Part shown: one piece after another, positions 9,727 to 23,005 of the stretch
Numbering within the stretch: the first letter of the stretch is position 1
Layout: every line of letters starts with the position of its first letter
From: Chrysomallon squamiferum
Lineage: Eukaryota > Mollusca > Gastropoda > Neomphalida > Peltospiridae
Direction: 5' to 3'
Assembly: GCA_012295275.1 (NCBI GenBank)
Contig: CM022678.1
Span: 17,554,278 to 17,618,277 of the forward strand
DNA: 64,000 nucleotides
Notes under the pieces: generated by a model
Told to the model about the DNA's origin: nothing
What the model saw: the letters and a program-made list of their open reading frames with translations, nothing else
Databases searched by the model: none
Program-made: the position numbers and the translations under genes

Positions 9727-12700
9727 CACTCAGTATATGTATCTTTTAGTCCATTTAACACAGTCAGTCTGTGTTTTAGTCAGTGTTACACAGTATATGT
9801 ATCTTTCAGTCTCTTTCATGCAGTCAGTCTGTTATTTAGTTTGTGTCACTCAGAATATCTGTCACTCAGTCTATTTCTTTTTCAGTATATGTACTTTCAA
9901 TCAGTCAAACTGTCTCTCTTTTTAGTCACTGTCACTCAGTATATGTATGTTTCATCAGTTAGTCTGTGTTTTTATCAGGACAGGTTTATCTTTCTATCTA
10001 TTTAATATAGTAAGTCTCTGTTTTAGTCTGTGTCACTCGTATATGTATCTTTCAGTCTATTTCATGCAGTCAATCAGTAATTGAGCCAGTGTCTGTCAGT
10101 ATATGTATGTTTCACTCCCTTTCATGCAGTCAGCCTTTCATTTACAAAGTGTCTATCAGTATAGGTATTTTTAAGTCCCTTTCATGCGTCAGTCTCTCTT
10201 TTAGTCAGTGTCAAACCGTTTATGTATCTTTCAGTCTCTTTCATGCAATCAGTCAGTGATTTAGTCAGTGTTACTCAGTTTATGTATCTGTCTATTTCAT
10301 TCAGTCAGTATCTGTTTTAGCCTGTGTCACTCAGTTTATGTAGCTTTCAGTCTCTTTCATGCAATCAGTCTGTGTTTTAGTCAGTATGACTCAGTATATG
10401 TATCTTTCAGTGCATTTAATGCAATCAGTCTGTGATTTAGTCAGTGTCAGTATATGTATCTTTCAGACTCTTTCATTCAGTCACTCTCTCTTTTAGTCAG
10501 TGTCTTTCAGTATATGTATGATTCACTCCCTTTCATGCAATCAGTCTTTACTTTTATCAGTGTCTATCAGTATATGTATCTTTCTGTTTAATTTATGCAG
10601 TCAGTCTGTGTTTTAGCCTGTGTCACTCAGTATATATATCTTTCAGTCTCTTCTATGCACTCAGTTTGTGTTTTAGTCACTGTCTCTCAGTATATATATC
10701 TTTCAGCCTCTTTCATGCAATCAGTCTCTCTTGAAGTCAGTGTCAATCAGTATATGTATCTTACAGTGTATTTCATGCAGTCAGTCTGAGTTGTGGTCTG
10801 CGTTACTAAATATATGTATCTTTCAGTCTCTTTCATGCAGTCAGTCTGTGTTTTAGTCTTTGTCACTCAATATATGTATTTGCCAGTCTATTCATGCAGT
10901 CAGTCTGTGTTTTAGTCTGTGTGACTCAGTATATGTATTTGCCAGTCTATTTCATGCAGTCAGTCTGAGTTTTGGTCTCTGTTACTAAGTATATGTATCT
11001 TTCAGTCTCTTTCAAGCAGTCTGACTGTGTTTTTCTCCCTGTCACCCAGTATATGAATCGTTCAGTCTATTTCAAACTGTCGGTCTGTGTTTTAGTCGGC
11101 GTCAATCTGAAAATGTATCTTTCAGGCTCTTTCATGCAGTCAGTCTGTATTTTAGTCTGTGTTACTCAGTATAGATATCTTTCAGTCTCTTTCATGCAGT
11201 CAGTCTATCTCTTAGTCTGTGTCTATCAGTATATGTATATTTCAGTCTGTTTCATGTTGTCAGTCTCTCTTAGTCAGTGTCTATCAGTATATGTATCTTT
11301 CTATTTCATGCAGTCATTCTGTTTTATCTTGTGTCACTCAGTATATGTATCTTTTACTCTATTTCATGCAGGCAGTCTGTGTTTTATTCAGTGTCACACA
11401 GGATAAGTATCTTATTAGTCTATTTCAGTAATTTAGTCTGTGTTTTAGTCTTTGTTACTCAGTATATGAATCTTTCAGTCTATTTCATGCAGTCAGTCAG
11501 TAATTTAGTCAGAGTCTGTCAGTACATGTATCTTTCAGACTCTTTCATTCAGTCACTCTCCCTTTTAGTGTCTACCAGAATATGTATGTTTCAGTCCTTG
11601 CTTTTATCAGTGTCTATCAGTACAGCTATCTTTCAGTACCTTTCATGCAATCAGTCTCTCTTTTAGTCAGTGTCACTCAGTATATTTATCTTTCTGTCTA
11701 TTTCATGCAGTCAGTCTCTGTTTTAGCCTGTGTCACTCAGTATAGTTATCTTTTAGTCTCCTTCATCCAGTCAGTCCATCTTTTTGTCACTGTCACTCAG
11801 TATATGTATCTTTCAGTCTCTTTCATGCAGTCAGTCTCTCTTTTAGTCAGTGTCACTCAGTATATATATAACTTTCAGTCTCCTTCATGTAGTGACTCCA
11901 TCTTTTAGTCAGTGTCACTCAGTATATGTATTTTTCTATTTCATGCAATTTCTGTGTGTTTTAGCCTGTGTCACTCAGTATATATATATAACTTTCAGTC
12001 TCCTTCATGTAGTGACTCCATCTTTTAGTCAGTGTCACTCAGTATATGTATTTTTCTATTTCATTGCAATTTCTGTGTGTTTTAGCCTGTGTCACTCAGT
12101 ATATATATAAGTCTTTTCAGTCTCCTTCATGTAGTGTCACTCCTTTAGTCTTTTTCATGCAATCAGTCTCTGTTTTAGTGTCACTCAGTATATGTATTTG
12201 TCACTCCCTTTTATGCAATCAGTCTTTCCTTTAGTCAGTGTATATCAGTATATGTATCTTTCAGTCTCTTTCATGCAGTCAGTCTGTGTTTTAGTCTGTG
12301 TCAGTAAGTATATGTATCTGCAAGTCTATTTCATGTGGTCAGTCTCTGTTTTAGTCTGTGTCACTAAGTATATGTATCATTGAGTCTATTTTATGCAGTC
12401 AGTCTGAGTTTTAGTCTGTGTCAATCAGTTTATGTATCTTTCAGTCTTTTTCACGTAGTCAGTCTGTGTTTTTTTCCGTGTCACTCAGTATAAGTACCTT
12501 TCAGTCTGATGTAGTCACTAAATCTTTTATTCCGTGTCACTCAGTATAAGTATATTTCTGTCTCATGCAGTGATTCTGTTTTTAGTTAGTGTCACTCAGT
12601 ATATGTATCATTGAGTCTATTTCATGCAGTCAGTCTATGTTTTAGTCTGTGTCTATCAGTATCTTTCTGTCTATTTCATGCAGTCGTTCTGTCTTTTATT

Positions 12701-15700
12701 CAGTGTCACTTAGTATATATCTTGCTGTCTATTTCATGCAGTCTGTCTATGTCTTAATCTCTGTCTATCAGTATCTTTCTGTCTATTTCATGCAGTCGTT
12801 CTGTCTTTTATTCAGTGTCACTCAGTATATGTATCAGTGAGTCTCTTTCATGCAGTCTGTCTGTGTTTTAATCTCTGTCTATCAGTATATGTATTTCAGT
12901 CTCTTTCATGCAGTCAGTCTGTGTTTTAGTCTGTGTCTATCAGTATATGTATCTTTGTCTTTTCATGCAGTGTCTGTTTTTAGTCTGTGTTAGTTAGTCT
13001 ATCTTTTAGTCTGTTTGTGCAGTCAGTCTGTGTTTTTAGTCTGTGTTACTAAGTATATGTATCTTTCAGTCTCTTTCATGCAGTTAGTGTGTGTTTTAGT
13101 CTGTGTTACTAAGTATATGTATCTTTCAGTCTCTTTCATGCAGTCAGTCTGTGTTTTAGTCTGTGCCACTCAGAATATGTATCTTACAATCTATTTCAGT
13201 CTCATCTTTTAGTGTGGAATCATTCAGTTTATTTCTAAATGTTACTATTTTAGTCAGTATATGTATTTTATTTTTAAGTCTATTTCATGCAGTCTGTTCT
13301 TATTTTAGTCAGTGTCACTCAGTATATGTATTTTTAAATCTATTTCATGCAGTCTGTTCTTATTTTAGTCAGTATCTCTCAGTATATGTATGTTTCAGTC
13401 TCTGAAATGCAGTCAGTCTGTATTTTAGTCTGTGTCACTCAATCTATTTATTGTTCAGTCTATTTCATGCAGTTAGTCTATCTTTTTTTGTCTGTGTCTA
13501 TCAGTATATGTATCTTTCAGTCTATTTCATTCAGTCAGTCTGTCAGTCAATCAATAATTTTTCATGCAGTCATAGTCTTTGTATATATGTATCTTTCAGT
13601 CTCTTTCATTCAGTCAGTCTCAGTCTTTTATCTTTCAGTCTCTTTCATGCAGTCAGTCTGAGTTTTAGTCTGTTTCAGTATATGTAATTTCAGTCTTTTC
13701 ATTTAGTCAGTCTGTCACTCAGTATAAATATCTTTCAGTCTCTTTCATGCAGTCAATCTATGATTTTGTCAGTGTCACTCAGTATATGTATCTTTCAGTC
13801 TATTTCATGCAGTCAGTCTCTCTTTTAGTCTGTGTCAATCAGTTTATATATCTTTCAGTCTCCTTCATGCAGTCAGTCCATGTTTTAGTCAGTGTCACTC
13901 AGAATATGTATTTTCAGTCTATTTCATGCAATTAGTCAGTAATTTAGTCAGTGTCACTCAGTATATGTATCTTTCAGTCTCTTTCATTGAGTCAGTTTCT
14001 CTTTTAGTCAGTGTCACTCAGTATATGTATCTTTCAGTCCCTTTTCATGCAATCAGTCCTTGTTTTTAGTCAGTGTCTATCAGTATATGTATCTTTCTGT
14101 CTATTTCATGTGGTCAATCTTTGTTTTAGTCTGTGTCACTCAGTATATGTATCTTTTAGTCTATTTTATCTAGTCAGTCCATGTTTTTGTCACTGTCACT
14201 CATTATATGTATCTTTCAGTCTTTTTCATGCAGTCAGTCTATCTTTTTTAGTCTGTGTCACTCAGTCTATTTCTTTCAGTCTGTTTTCAGTCTCTCTTTT
14301 TGTGTTTTATTCAGTGTCACTCTGTATATGTATTTTTCAGTCTTTTTCACATCATCTGTGTTTTATTCAGTGTCAGTTTCTGTGTCTTTTTAGTCTGTGT
14401 CACTAAATATTTTATTCCGTAACTTTATAAGTATCTTTCTGTCTCATGCAGTGATTCTGTCTTTTAGTCAGTGTCACTCAGTATATATATTTGTCAGTCT
14501 ATTTTATGCAATCAGTCTTTCTTTTAGTCAGTGTCACTCAGTATATGTATCTTTCAGTCCCTTTTATGCAATCAGTCTGTGTTTTAGTCTGTGTCAGTAA
14601 GTATATGTGTCTGCAAGTCTATTTCATGTGGTCAGTCTCTGTTTTAGTCTGTGTCACTCAGTATATGTTTCATTGAGTCTATTTTATGCAGTCAGTCTGT
14701 GTTTTTGTCCATCTTTTTGTCAGTCACTAAGTATATGTATCTTTCAGTCTCTTTCATGCAGTCAGTCTGTGTTTTTGTCTGTGTCACTCAGTATATGTAT
14801 CTTTCAGTCTATTTCAAACTGTTAGCCAGTCTGTGTCACTCAGTATATGTATCTTTCAGTCTATTTCAAACTGTCAGTCTCGCTTTTAGTCACTGTCACT
14901 CAGTATATGTATTTTAGTCATTTCATGCAATCAGTCTCTGTTTTTTAGTCAGTGTCACTCAGTATATATATAACTTTCAGTCTCCTTCATGTAGTGACTC
15001 CATTTTTTTAGTCAGTCTATGTTTTGTATTTGTCTGTTTTATGTCAGTCTTTCCTTTAGTCAGTGTATATCAGTATATGTATCTTTGAGTCTATTTTATG
15101 CAATCAGTTTATTTTTTAGTCTGTGTCTATCAGTTTATGTATCTTTCAGTCTCTTTCATGCAGTCAGTCTGTGTTTTTAGTCTGTGTCAGTAAGTATATG
15201 TATCTCAGTCTATTTATCTTTCAGTTTATTTCATGTCAGTCATGTCTTGATCTTTTTTATGCAGTCAGTCTATGTTTTTGTCTATCAGTATATGTATCTT
15301 TCAGTCTATTTTATGCAGTCAGTCCGTGTTTTTGTGTCTATCAGTGTCTCTCAGTATTTTATGTATCTTTTAGTCTATCATTATTATAGTCAGTCTGTTT
15401 TGTGCAGTTAGCCTGTGTTTTATTCAACAATCAGTTTAATGTATCTTTCAGTCTATTTCAGTTAATCAGTCCATATTTCAGTCATTAAGTATTTTCAGTC
15501 TGTATTAACCCTCTGTCTTTTATTCCATGTCACTCAACTCAGTATATTTATGTCTCCAGTTTCTGTCTTTTTCAGTTAATCAGTCCATATTTTCAGTCAT
15601 TTCATGTTCATTCTCTGTTTTAACCCTCTGTCTTCAGTTAAGTTTCTTTCAGTCTCAAATGCAGTCAGTCTATATTTTTAGTGTGTCCTTTCAGTCTATT

Positions 15701-16150
15701 TCTTTCTGTCTAATCAGTCCATATTTTTAGTCATTGTTATTCACTGTCTTAAATGCAGTCTGTCTTGTGTTTTAGTCTGTGTCACTCAATTTATCTTTCA
15801 GTCTAATTCATACCTTATCTTTTTGTCTATTTCTTTCAATCTAAATTGTCAGTCCATATTTTTGTCAGTCATTGTTATTCTTTTAGTCTGTTATTAAGTC
15901 AGTCTGTCTTGTAGTTAGTGTCACTCAACTCAGTATAATGTATCTTTGAGTCTATTTCAGTCAATCAGTCCATATTTCAGTCATTGTTATTCACTGTATA
16001 AACCTTTCAGTCAGTTTCAAGCAGTTAGTGTTTCTTTTATTCTATGTCACTCACTGTATAAATCTTTGAGTTTATTTCAAACAGCCAGCCTGTTAACCTG
16101 TGTGACTGAGTATATCTGTCTTTCACTCTAGTTCATTCAATCTGTCCTTT
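9727..16150. repeat. Satellite array of about 60-bp units, about 6.4 kb
   Basis: Roughly 105-110 degenerate tandem copies share the core CTCAGTATATGTATCTTTCA preceded by CAGTCAGTCTGTGTTTTAGT. Unit length is near 60 bp with frequent small indels, and divergence grows toward the right end (after about 15.4 kb). Because 60 is a multiple of three, many short ORFs reading MQSVCVLVCVTQYMYLSVSF appear. They are broken every few units and are shadows of the repeat. Each unit also holds pyrimidine-rich CAG trinucleotides that mimic splice acceptors. Confidence 0.93.
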
Positions 16151-16349
16151 ATTTTATCTTGAGTGTGTTTCTGTCAGTCTCTGAGATTGTCACTCAGTGT
16201 TTATGATACATGTGATGTTTTTGTCAAGTGGCTCTGTCCTTTAAAGTCAGGTTTTGTCTGTCTCTGGAAAGAAGATGGTAATGTAATTTCGATAATGAAC
16301 AACATTTTATCTAATTTTCATGACCACATAATAAATAAATTAATAAATA

Positions 16350-17150
16350 AATAAAAATTAATATAGAAATGACAATATTTCAGAATCTGTTGTTAAGGAA
16401 AAATTTGCATTCCCTCAGAAAGAGGATGATTTATTAACTACAAAGAATATTTTAATTTTAATTTCTTATCTACATAATAGTTTTGTTGGTTTTTTGAAAA
16501 TATTTCTGATGTGGATGATGAAATATCATTGTGTTACTTACAGTAATGTAATATCCGGCTGTCACAGCAATTTGACATCTGCATTGACACAGCATCTTGT
16601 TGTTTGTTGTCTTTTTCCTCTCATGGGAATGTTTATGAAGTTTCTCCTTCAAATCTGGAACCATTTTTTCAGATTCAACGTTCTGCTGATTTGTTCTGAA
16701 TGACAGCATGTTTCACTGTTCTGGTGTAATAGCAGTTTTCAAATATAAATTTAAAAATCTTAATAAATTATATGATGACAGAGTAATTCAAATCATCAAA
16801 AATAATAATAATAATAAATGTAAAAATAAACAACAGCAAAGATATATGAAGATACAAATAAAGAATAAATAAATAAATAAATAAATAAATAAACATAGCT
16901 ATATAAATAAATGATAAAAGAAATAAATAGAAAATCTGAAGAAACAAACAAACAAAAACAAAAAAAAATAATAAAAAACTGAAATATAAATAAATAAATA
17001 ATAAAGAAGTAAATCAAATACTTATTAAATAGCCATGTTAATATGTAACTGAGTAACTTAAGTCAAAAATTATATATCACAACTAGCAAAGCCTCAGTTT
17101 CATCAAGGACTTTCCTGAATCTTTCATCTAAAATTGCAAGTGGATCTGCA

Positions 17151-17184
<34 letters not shown>

Positions 17185-17290
17185 GTTAATAATAGTAACA
17201 ACAACAACAACAATAATAATAATTATAGGGTAAGAAATAATTTTATAATTTATTTGTTGTTGTTGTTGTTGTTGTTATTATTATTATTAT
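16350..17290. other. AT-rich spacer with a diverged outlier of the downstream duplication
   Basis: 16,380-16,445 resembles the GTTGCTAAGG/ACATTCC block found again near 17,640, 18,270 and 18,440. The rest is ATAA/AAT tracts. No gene is supported. Confidence 0.5.
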
Positions 17291-17342
17291 ATTTATTATA
17301 TCAAATGCTAAATCTTATATGACGTTAGATCTGAATTTCCCA

Positions 17343-17375
<33 letters not shown>

Positions 17376-17704
17376 CAAAAGTTTACAGTTTAATAATAAC
17401 ATTTTCTGTATTTACACATTTTCTTTTATTTGATTTTATTAATGACAATTATGACTGATTATTTCAAAAAGAGATATAATAATTGTTTTCTTAATTTAAA
17501 TTAAAATAAAACAAAAATCGAGTGATTTTATCATATTAATTAAAGATAGGTAATAATTAAGCAACAAAAATATTATATTTCTTTTTGGATGTTACCTGAT
17601 TTTTTTCTTCAGGATACTTGACTGATAATTTTGAAACTTCCGTTGTTGCTATGGTGAAGTTAGTAATCCCGCAGAGAATGGAAAGAAATTATTTCATTGT
17701 ATGC

Positions 17705-17784
<80 letters not shown>

Positions 17785-18197
17785 AGTAAGAAATTATTTT
17801 ATTTATTTATTTATATATATATTTATTTATTATTATTATTACTGAAAAGGTGCCAGCATGGTATGACGTCAGTTCCGAATTTCCCGCCTATAAAAATTGT
17901 TAACTGTTTAACAAAAACATGTCTATTTTGTAGAAATTTTGTTTTATTTGATTTTATTACCGACAAATCATTTATTTTGTTTAATACTTCCAATTTTGCC
18001 TCCAGATTTTCTAGTGCCTGAAGTGTACACAATGTAACATTATGATTATTTCAAAAGAGTTACAATAATTGTTTTCTAAATTTAAATTTAAAAAAATGAA
18101 TCATTAAATAAATAAGTGAGATTTGGTCATATTAATTAATTTAAATAATAATTAACAAGAACATTTTTTTAAATTTCTTTTTAGACGTTACCTGCAT

Positions 18198-18236
<39 letters not shown>

Positions 18237-18334
18237 CTTGGGATCCTTCCTGAAAAAGTTTTGAAAATGTCGTTGTTCCTAAGGTAAAGTGAACATTCCC
18301 GCACAAAACGGAAAGAAATTATTTCATTGGAAGC

Positions 18335-18401
<67 letters not shown>

Positions 18402-18530
18402 AAATAAAATTCAGCCTACAAAAAAAAAAAAAAAAATGTAAAATTTGTTGCTAAGGTAGAATTTACATTCCTGCAGAAAACGGAATGCAATTACGTCATT
18501 GGATAAATAAATAAATAAATACAAATATAG
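17290..18530. repeat. Degenerate tandem duplication, unit about 0.5-0.6 kb
   Basis: Two copies run in the same order: GAATTTCCC (17,334 and 17,876), TTTGATTTTATTA (17,430 and 17,947), CTTTTTGGATGTTACCTG / CTTTTTAGACGTTACCTG (about 17,581 and 18,177), and GGAAAGAAATTATTTCATTG (about 17,680 and 18,310). Each ends in an (AAT)n tract. A partial third copy lies at 18,437-18,510. Confidence 0.8.
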
Positions 18531-18729
18531 AAACTCTCTTTCTAACGGATCGGAAAGTTTTGAGCAGGTTAATATTTTGTTTTCTTGTTGTTTGTTTGAT
18601 TTTTCGTTTTTGCTAGTGCTACAGAAGATGTGCCGGTTACGGTAACTTTACCATTTTCGCGCCCATTCATTTTATCATTTGCGCAACGTTTATTCTTAAT
18701 TTGTGCATTTGATCTTTCCTCTTTATCTT

Positions 18730-18791
<62 letters not shown>

Positions 18792-20740
18792 TCCTTTTGT
18801 TCGTTTCCTTCGATCTATTCCGCACGTAATTATCCTAATGTAGAATTAATTACAATGTCGATCGGAAATAATATGTTTACCGCGAAGCATTTGACCTTGA
18901 AGCATTAGTAATCTCGAATGAAGAACGCTATTCTAGTTTCTTGACGAAGAAAAACGATCGTTACCTGAACCAAAAAATATTGTATACATTTTTAATCTTC
19001 TTGATCCTAATATTATGATTGATTTTAATCACTAAAAAGAAGAAAAATGCAATATTTAGAGCATTAACAGAAGACCGGAAATCGGAATGAAGTTTAGAGT
19101 TAAGTACCTTTTGTTTTCGTAACCCCATTCACAGAATTTTTTTTTTTAATAGTTTTCTTTCTTCATTTCATTAGTGATTTAACTTGAAGATTTCATGTAT
19201 TAATACTGTTTTTGGATCTGATTGACACTCATGTAAATTATACATTGGTATTTTGGTTTGGAATGAATTACCAACTAAAATTAAGTGTTTTACAAGCAAA
19301 TTTCTTTGTTAAAAAGGAATAAAACAGTTTTTATTTAACTGTAGTAATTTTTGACCTGGTGTTTATAAGCTTGTAGCAGTTTCTGAGCCAGACTTAACCT
19401 TTGTAACACTGGTCAGATCTGGAAGCAAATCTTACAAGAATCAGCAATCTTCTGGACTCTTAAGCAGTATCAGTTCAGATATTTGAGAATTATTGTTTAG
19501 AAGTAAACTTTACAGTCAAGCATAGATTTTCTCAGGAGAAATTAAAATAAAAATGTTATTTAATTAAATTTTTTTTCAGTTTAAAAAATTATATGTGTAC
19601 ATTATGTTTTTTGTCATGGCAGCATATGATCTGCATTGAATCAACATTATTGGATCAAAATGAAAATTAACTTAGAAATTTGAAAGAATTCCATATACAC
19701 AGACAGCTAGGAAACTTACAGTTTATGGTTGGATATTTATAATGAAATCCTTAGCATAACTGTTATGTTTTCACTATTTTTCTGACTTTTTTTTTTTTTT
19801 TTTTTTTTTTTACAAGTAAATAACCTCAAAAAAGATCACTGTGACTATATTCCAGTGCAAATGTGTGATCAAGTCAAAACATGAAGTACAGTCACAATTA
19901 CATACAACAGATTAAAAACAAGTGAAATTATAAAATAATTAAAGAAATCAAGCAATATAAAATTAAATGTTTATGAAATGTGTATATGTGTTGATCCTCT
20001 GTAGAAATGTTTAGAAGTAAGGATGATGTTGATTTTACTGGATAGTCTGAGAAATTTAGAAGAACAAAAAGTACAGCTGAAGATGAAGTTAAAAAACAGA
20101 TCTGCAGAAAATTAATTTCAAAATGAATGTTTTAAAATCAGCAGGCTAAACTAGATTTGTGCAAAAAAAAATAATACACAAAGTTTTACTATACAAGACT
20201 GTATAATAAAATTAATTTACTGAACCTCGCGTGTTAATTTTATTTGTTTTATAAAGTCTGGTGACAGGTTGCTAACATGGTGGTGGTCAAGTGGTCATTA
20301 TGTCAAATCCAAAACAGGTCAGTTTTAAAAAGTTATAGGTCAACACCAGAAAATATAGAAATGTATCTAGCATCATGTTTTGCCACTACTAACATAAAAC
20401 ACACACACACACACACAAGTAGAGAGAGACAGGTGCAAATGTACAAACGATAAAAAGAGGTACGAAAAATGTGCATTTCGTCATATTACATTAAATAAAT
20501 ATTTAGAACAAAACTTCAAACAGACTTCATATATTTACTTATGACACAACTAAAGGGTATGTTCCCAAAACTGGCAGTCTCCAGATTATGTAATGGGTGA
20601 GGTGTTATAATCCGCTTCCAGAAACGGGGAAAACTAGCGTGAGCAATTAAGGCCAATTTAGAGGCATGAAGAACAGAGGGGGCGATTAACAAGATTAACT
20701 TTAATGAGCAGAGGTGAGCCTGAATAGAGATTGCATGAAA
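18531..20740. other. AT-rich spacer, no gene seen
   Basis: It contains an (AT)n tract at 18,732-18,786, a poly-T run near 19,790 and otherwise unique-looking AT-rich DNA. No exon with good splice borders and long frame was found. Confidence 0.55.
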
Positions 20741-20760
20741 ATTAAGACGAGAGGAAGAAG

Positions 20761-21009
20761 TTGTTGACCGGGTATGGAGACGCAGCATCACAGGACACAA
20801 CTTCCAAGCTCCGTATGTTTGAGGGCATCACATCCAGCTTGTACAGACAGACAGCGAAAAATGTCCCCAAATCAAGGAAGTCCCGCCGCACCGACGAAGA
20901 CGAGCACAGGTTCTTCCAGCTGGGACTGGAGTACGTCACGTGTACCCGGGACACGGCTTCCTACTTGTCAGCTTGCGGTGGAGTGTTTTCTGGAACATTT
21001 CTTGTGTAG
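20761..21009 (+). CDS. Coding-like island, unrecognised (possible exon or pseudogene fragment)
   Basis: This stretch is much richer in G+C and CpG than its surroundings and holds an 82-codon open frame (TGYGDAASQDTTSKLRMFEG ... PKSRKSRRTDEDEHRFFQLG) to TGTGTAG at 21,009. The basic KSRKSRR followed by acidic DEDEH resembles ordinary protein. The 5' edge lacks a good acceptor; one possible donor is GTACGT near 20,931. The antisense strand is also open for 70 codons, so strand is not certain. It could be an internal exon of the gene ending at 21,754, a gene relic, or part of a repeat. I do not recognise the family. Confidence 0.3.
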   Translation: MLTGYGDAASQDTTSKLRMFEGITSSLYRQTAKNVPKSRKSRRTDEDEHRFFQLGLEYVTCTRDTASYLSACGGVFSGTFLV

Positions 21010-21547
21010 AGTGTGACTGATTGTCCTACAAATCGTGGACAAAATACAGTTTAACAAAAGTACATCAGCTAAGGTGATGGGCCATCAATGAAGGTGACGG
21101 AACACCAATCAGTAAGGGTGAGAAATAAAATGGCAGAAATGGAACAACTGGCGTGTCCAATTAAGATGTGTTATAATCTCACTGCCAGATTCGGGAATGC
21201 CAGAATCGGGAATAAACCAACTAAAGACACAGGGTTTTTTTTAAATCCGATTTATTCAAAATATCTTCGTCGTAATTTTTATTATTATTATTTTTTTTTA
21301 TATCTTATATAAATTACCGACACCTGTTTTGGAAATAATCCAACAAAACATAAACATTCAAATTGTAACAATTCGGCAGTATTCCTCTGTTTCGTATGAA
21401 CATTCGACATTATTCGGTATTCTTCGATAATTATCGTTTTTCTTTACTTTTGTCAATATTCCTTTAAAAACCGACATCAGAGGTTTTGCAGAATTAGTCT
21501 TGGTTAATAATTTTATTTCTTTCTTTCTCTTTTCATTCTCCCCACAG

Positions 21548-21754
21548 CCCTACATCACGGCCACACTTAAATTTCCTATCGCAAAAACGTCACCAGAAAT
21601 CGTACACTTCACACGAAATAACATCGACTGTTTCCGTAACGTACGGAAAATTACGGATTGTGAACCCAGTTACTTAGGGCATCAGTACAAATCGTTAAAC
21701 ATTTTCATTGTCCGTAACACTGACCCTACACTGGAAACTTTTGGCGACTGTTGA
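21548..21754 (+). CDS. Terminal exon of an unrecognised gene
   Basis: A strong acceptor (pyrimidine tract ending CCCCACAG at 21,540-21,547) is followed in phase 0 by 68 codons, PYITATLKFPIAKTSPEIV ... PTLETFGDC, and TGA at 21,752-21,754. A poly-A run begins about 10 bp later. The composition is unlike the surrounding simple sequence, and the frame is closed just after a natural-looking C-terminus. Upstream exons are not identified; 20,761-20,930 is a candidate. No domain is recognised. Confidence 0.45.
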   Translation, partial: PYITATLKFPIAKTSPEIVHFTRNNIDCFRNVRKITDCEPSYLGHQYKSLNIFIVRNTDPTLETFGDC

Positions 21755-21987
21755 AGAATCTGAAAAAAAAAAAAAAAAAATCATTAAAATAAATAATTAA
21801 TTAATTAATTATCATGTATTTAAAATCATGATTCTTAATTTATGAAGAAATGGGGGACGGGGGAATTATACTGAAATTATGAATAGGACGCAGTAAAAGA
21901 ACTTTTAACCAGATATAAACCCAAAGTAAGATGTAAAATTGTTACCGTATAATACACAGACACACAAACATACAAACTACTGCTAAA

Positions 21988-22025
<38 letters not shown>

Positions 22026-22302
22026 AAGCAGTGGTGTATCTGCATTGTTGAGGTTTGAAGTGTTCGGGGCTCTTTGCAAGCAGTAATGAGGTCTACGTAA
22101 CCACCGTGTTCGTCTTCACTCGGCTTGTTCCGTGACAGATCGGTACAAACCTTTTAAACATTTAACCAGAACTTCTCAGAGTTTGATTAAAATTTGAACC
22201 AGTGTGCACTAAAATCGCTTCTGGGAACCCTCCTGGATTAGACACGCTTAAGTTTAAGCTTAATTAGTTTCACAATAGATCACCTCCTCAGTACAACTAA
22301 AG

Positions 22303-22335
<33 letters not shown>

Positions 22336-23005
22336 ATATAGACATACACACACACTACATATACATATACATATGTACATGCACATTTATAGATAAAAAC
22401 ACACACATGTACACACCCTCAAACACTCGTAAATGCACTTCCTATATTAATAATCGTGTACGTGTTCATGCGCGTGTAATATGATTTTAAATGTGTTGTA
22501 TGGTTAGTATCCTGCATGACAATGCAAACAATATACATTTAATTCTTATTTAATATTAGCAGTGGCTTTTGTTGGTGATGATGGTGTAGCAGTGGTAGTT
22601 GTATTAGTAATAGCAGTAGTAGTAGTAGTAATAGTAGTAATTAAATAAGTCGTGGTAGTAGTTTTGGCAGCAGTAGTAGTAGATATAGTAGCAGCAGCAG
22701 TAGTGATTGCAGTTGTAGTAAATACGTTGATGCAGTTTTAGCAGTGGTAATTGTAGTAGTAATATCTGTAGTAGTGGTAGCAGTAGTGATGGTAGAAGTA
22801 CAAAATAAGTTGATGTGATAGTTGTTGATATCGTAGTAATATATGTAGTAGCAGCTGTGGTAGTAGTAGTAGTAGTGGTAGTGAATAACGACGTCATCAC
22901 CTACATATGTCAACGTATTATCTAATAGTTATCCGTTATTAATTTTCATTCATTTCGGTGATCCGTCATTTAATCCCCCATGTCACATTTATCCGGGACT
23001 ATTCT
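21755..23005. other. Spacer with ACT, CA and GTA tracts
   Basis: (ACT)n at 21,989-22,025, (CA)n near 22,305-22,340, and a long interrupted GTA/GCA purine-rich tract at 22,580-22,890. The short ORFs across these tracts are translations of the repeat. No gene is seen. Confidence 0.6.

Noticed and set aside
9737-16131. Many ORFs of the MQSVCVLV type
   Set aside because: All are short readings of the 60-bp satellite, broken every few units; no single gene frame spans them.
20516-20800. 94-codon minus-strand ORF
   Set aside because: No splice borders or domain; overlaps the coding-like island only at its edge.
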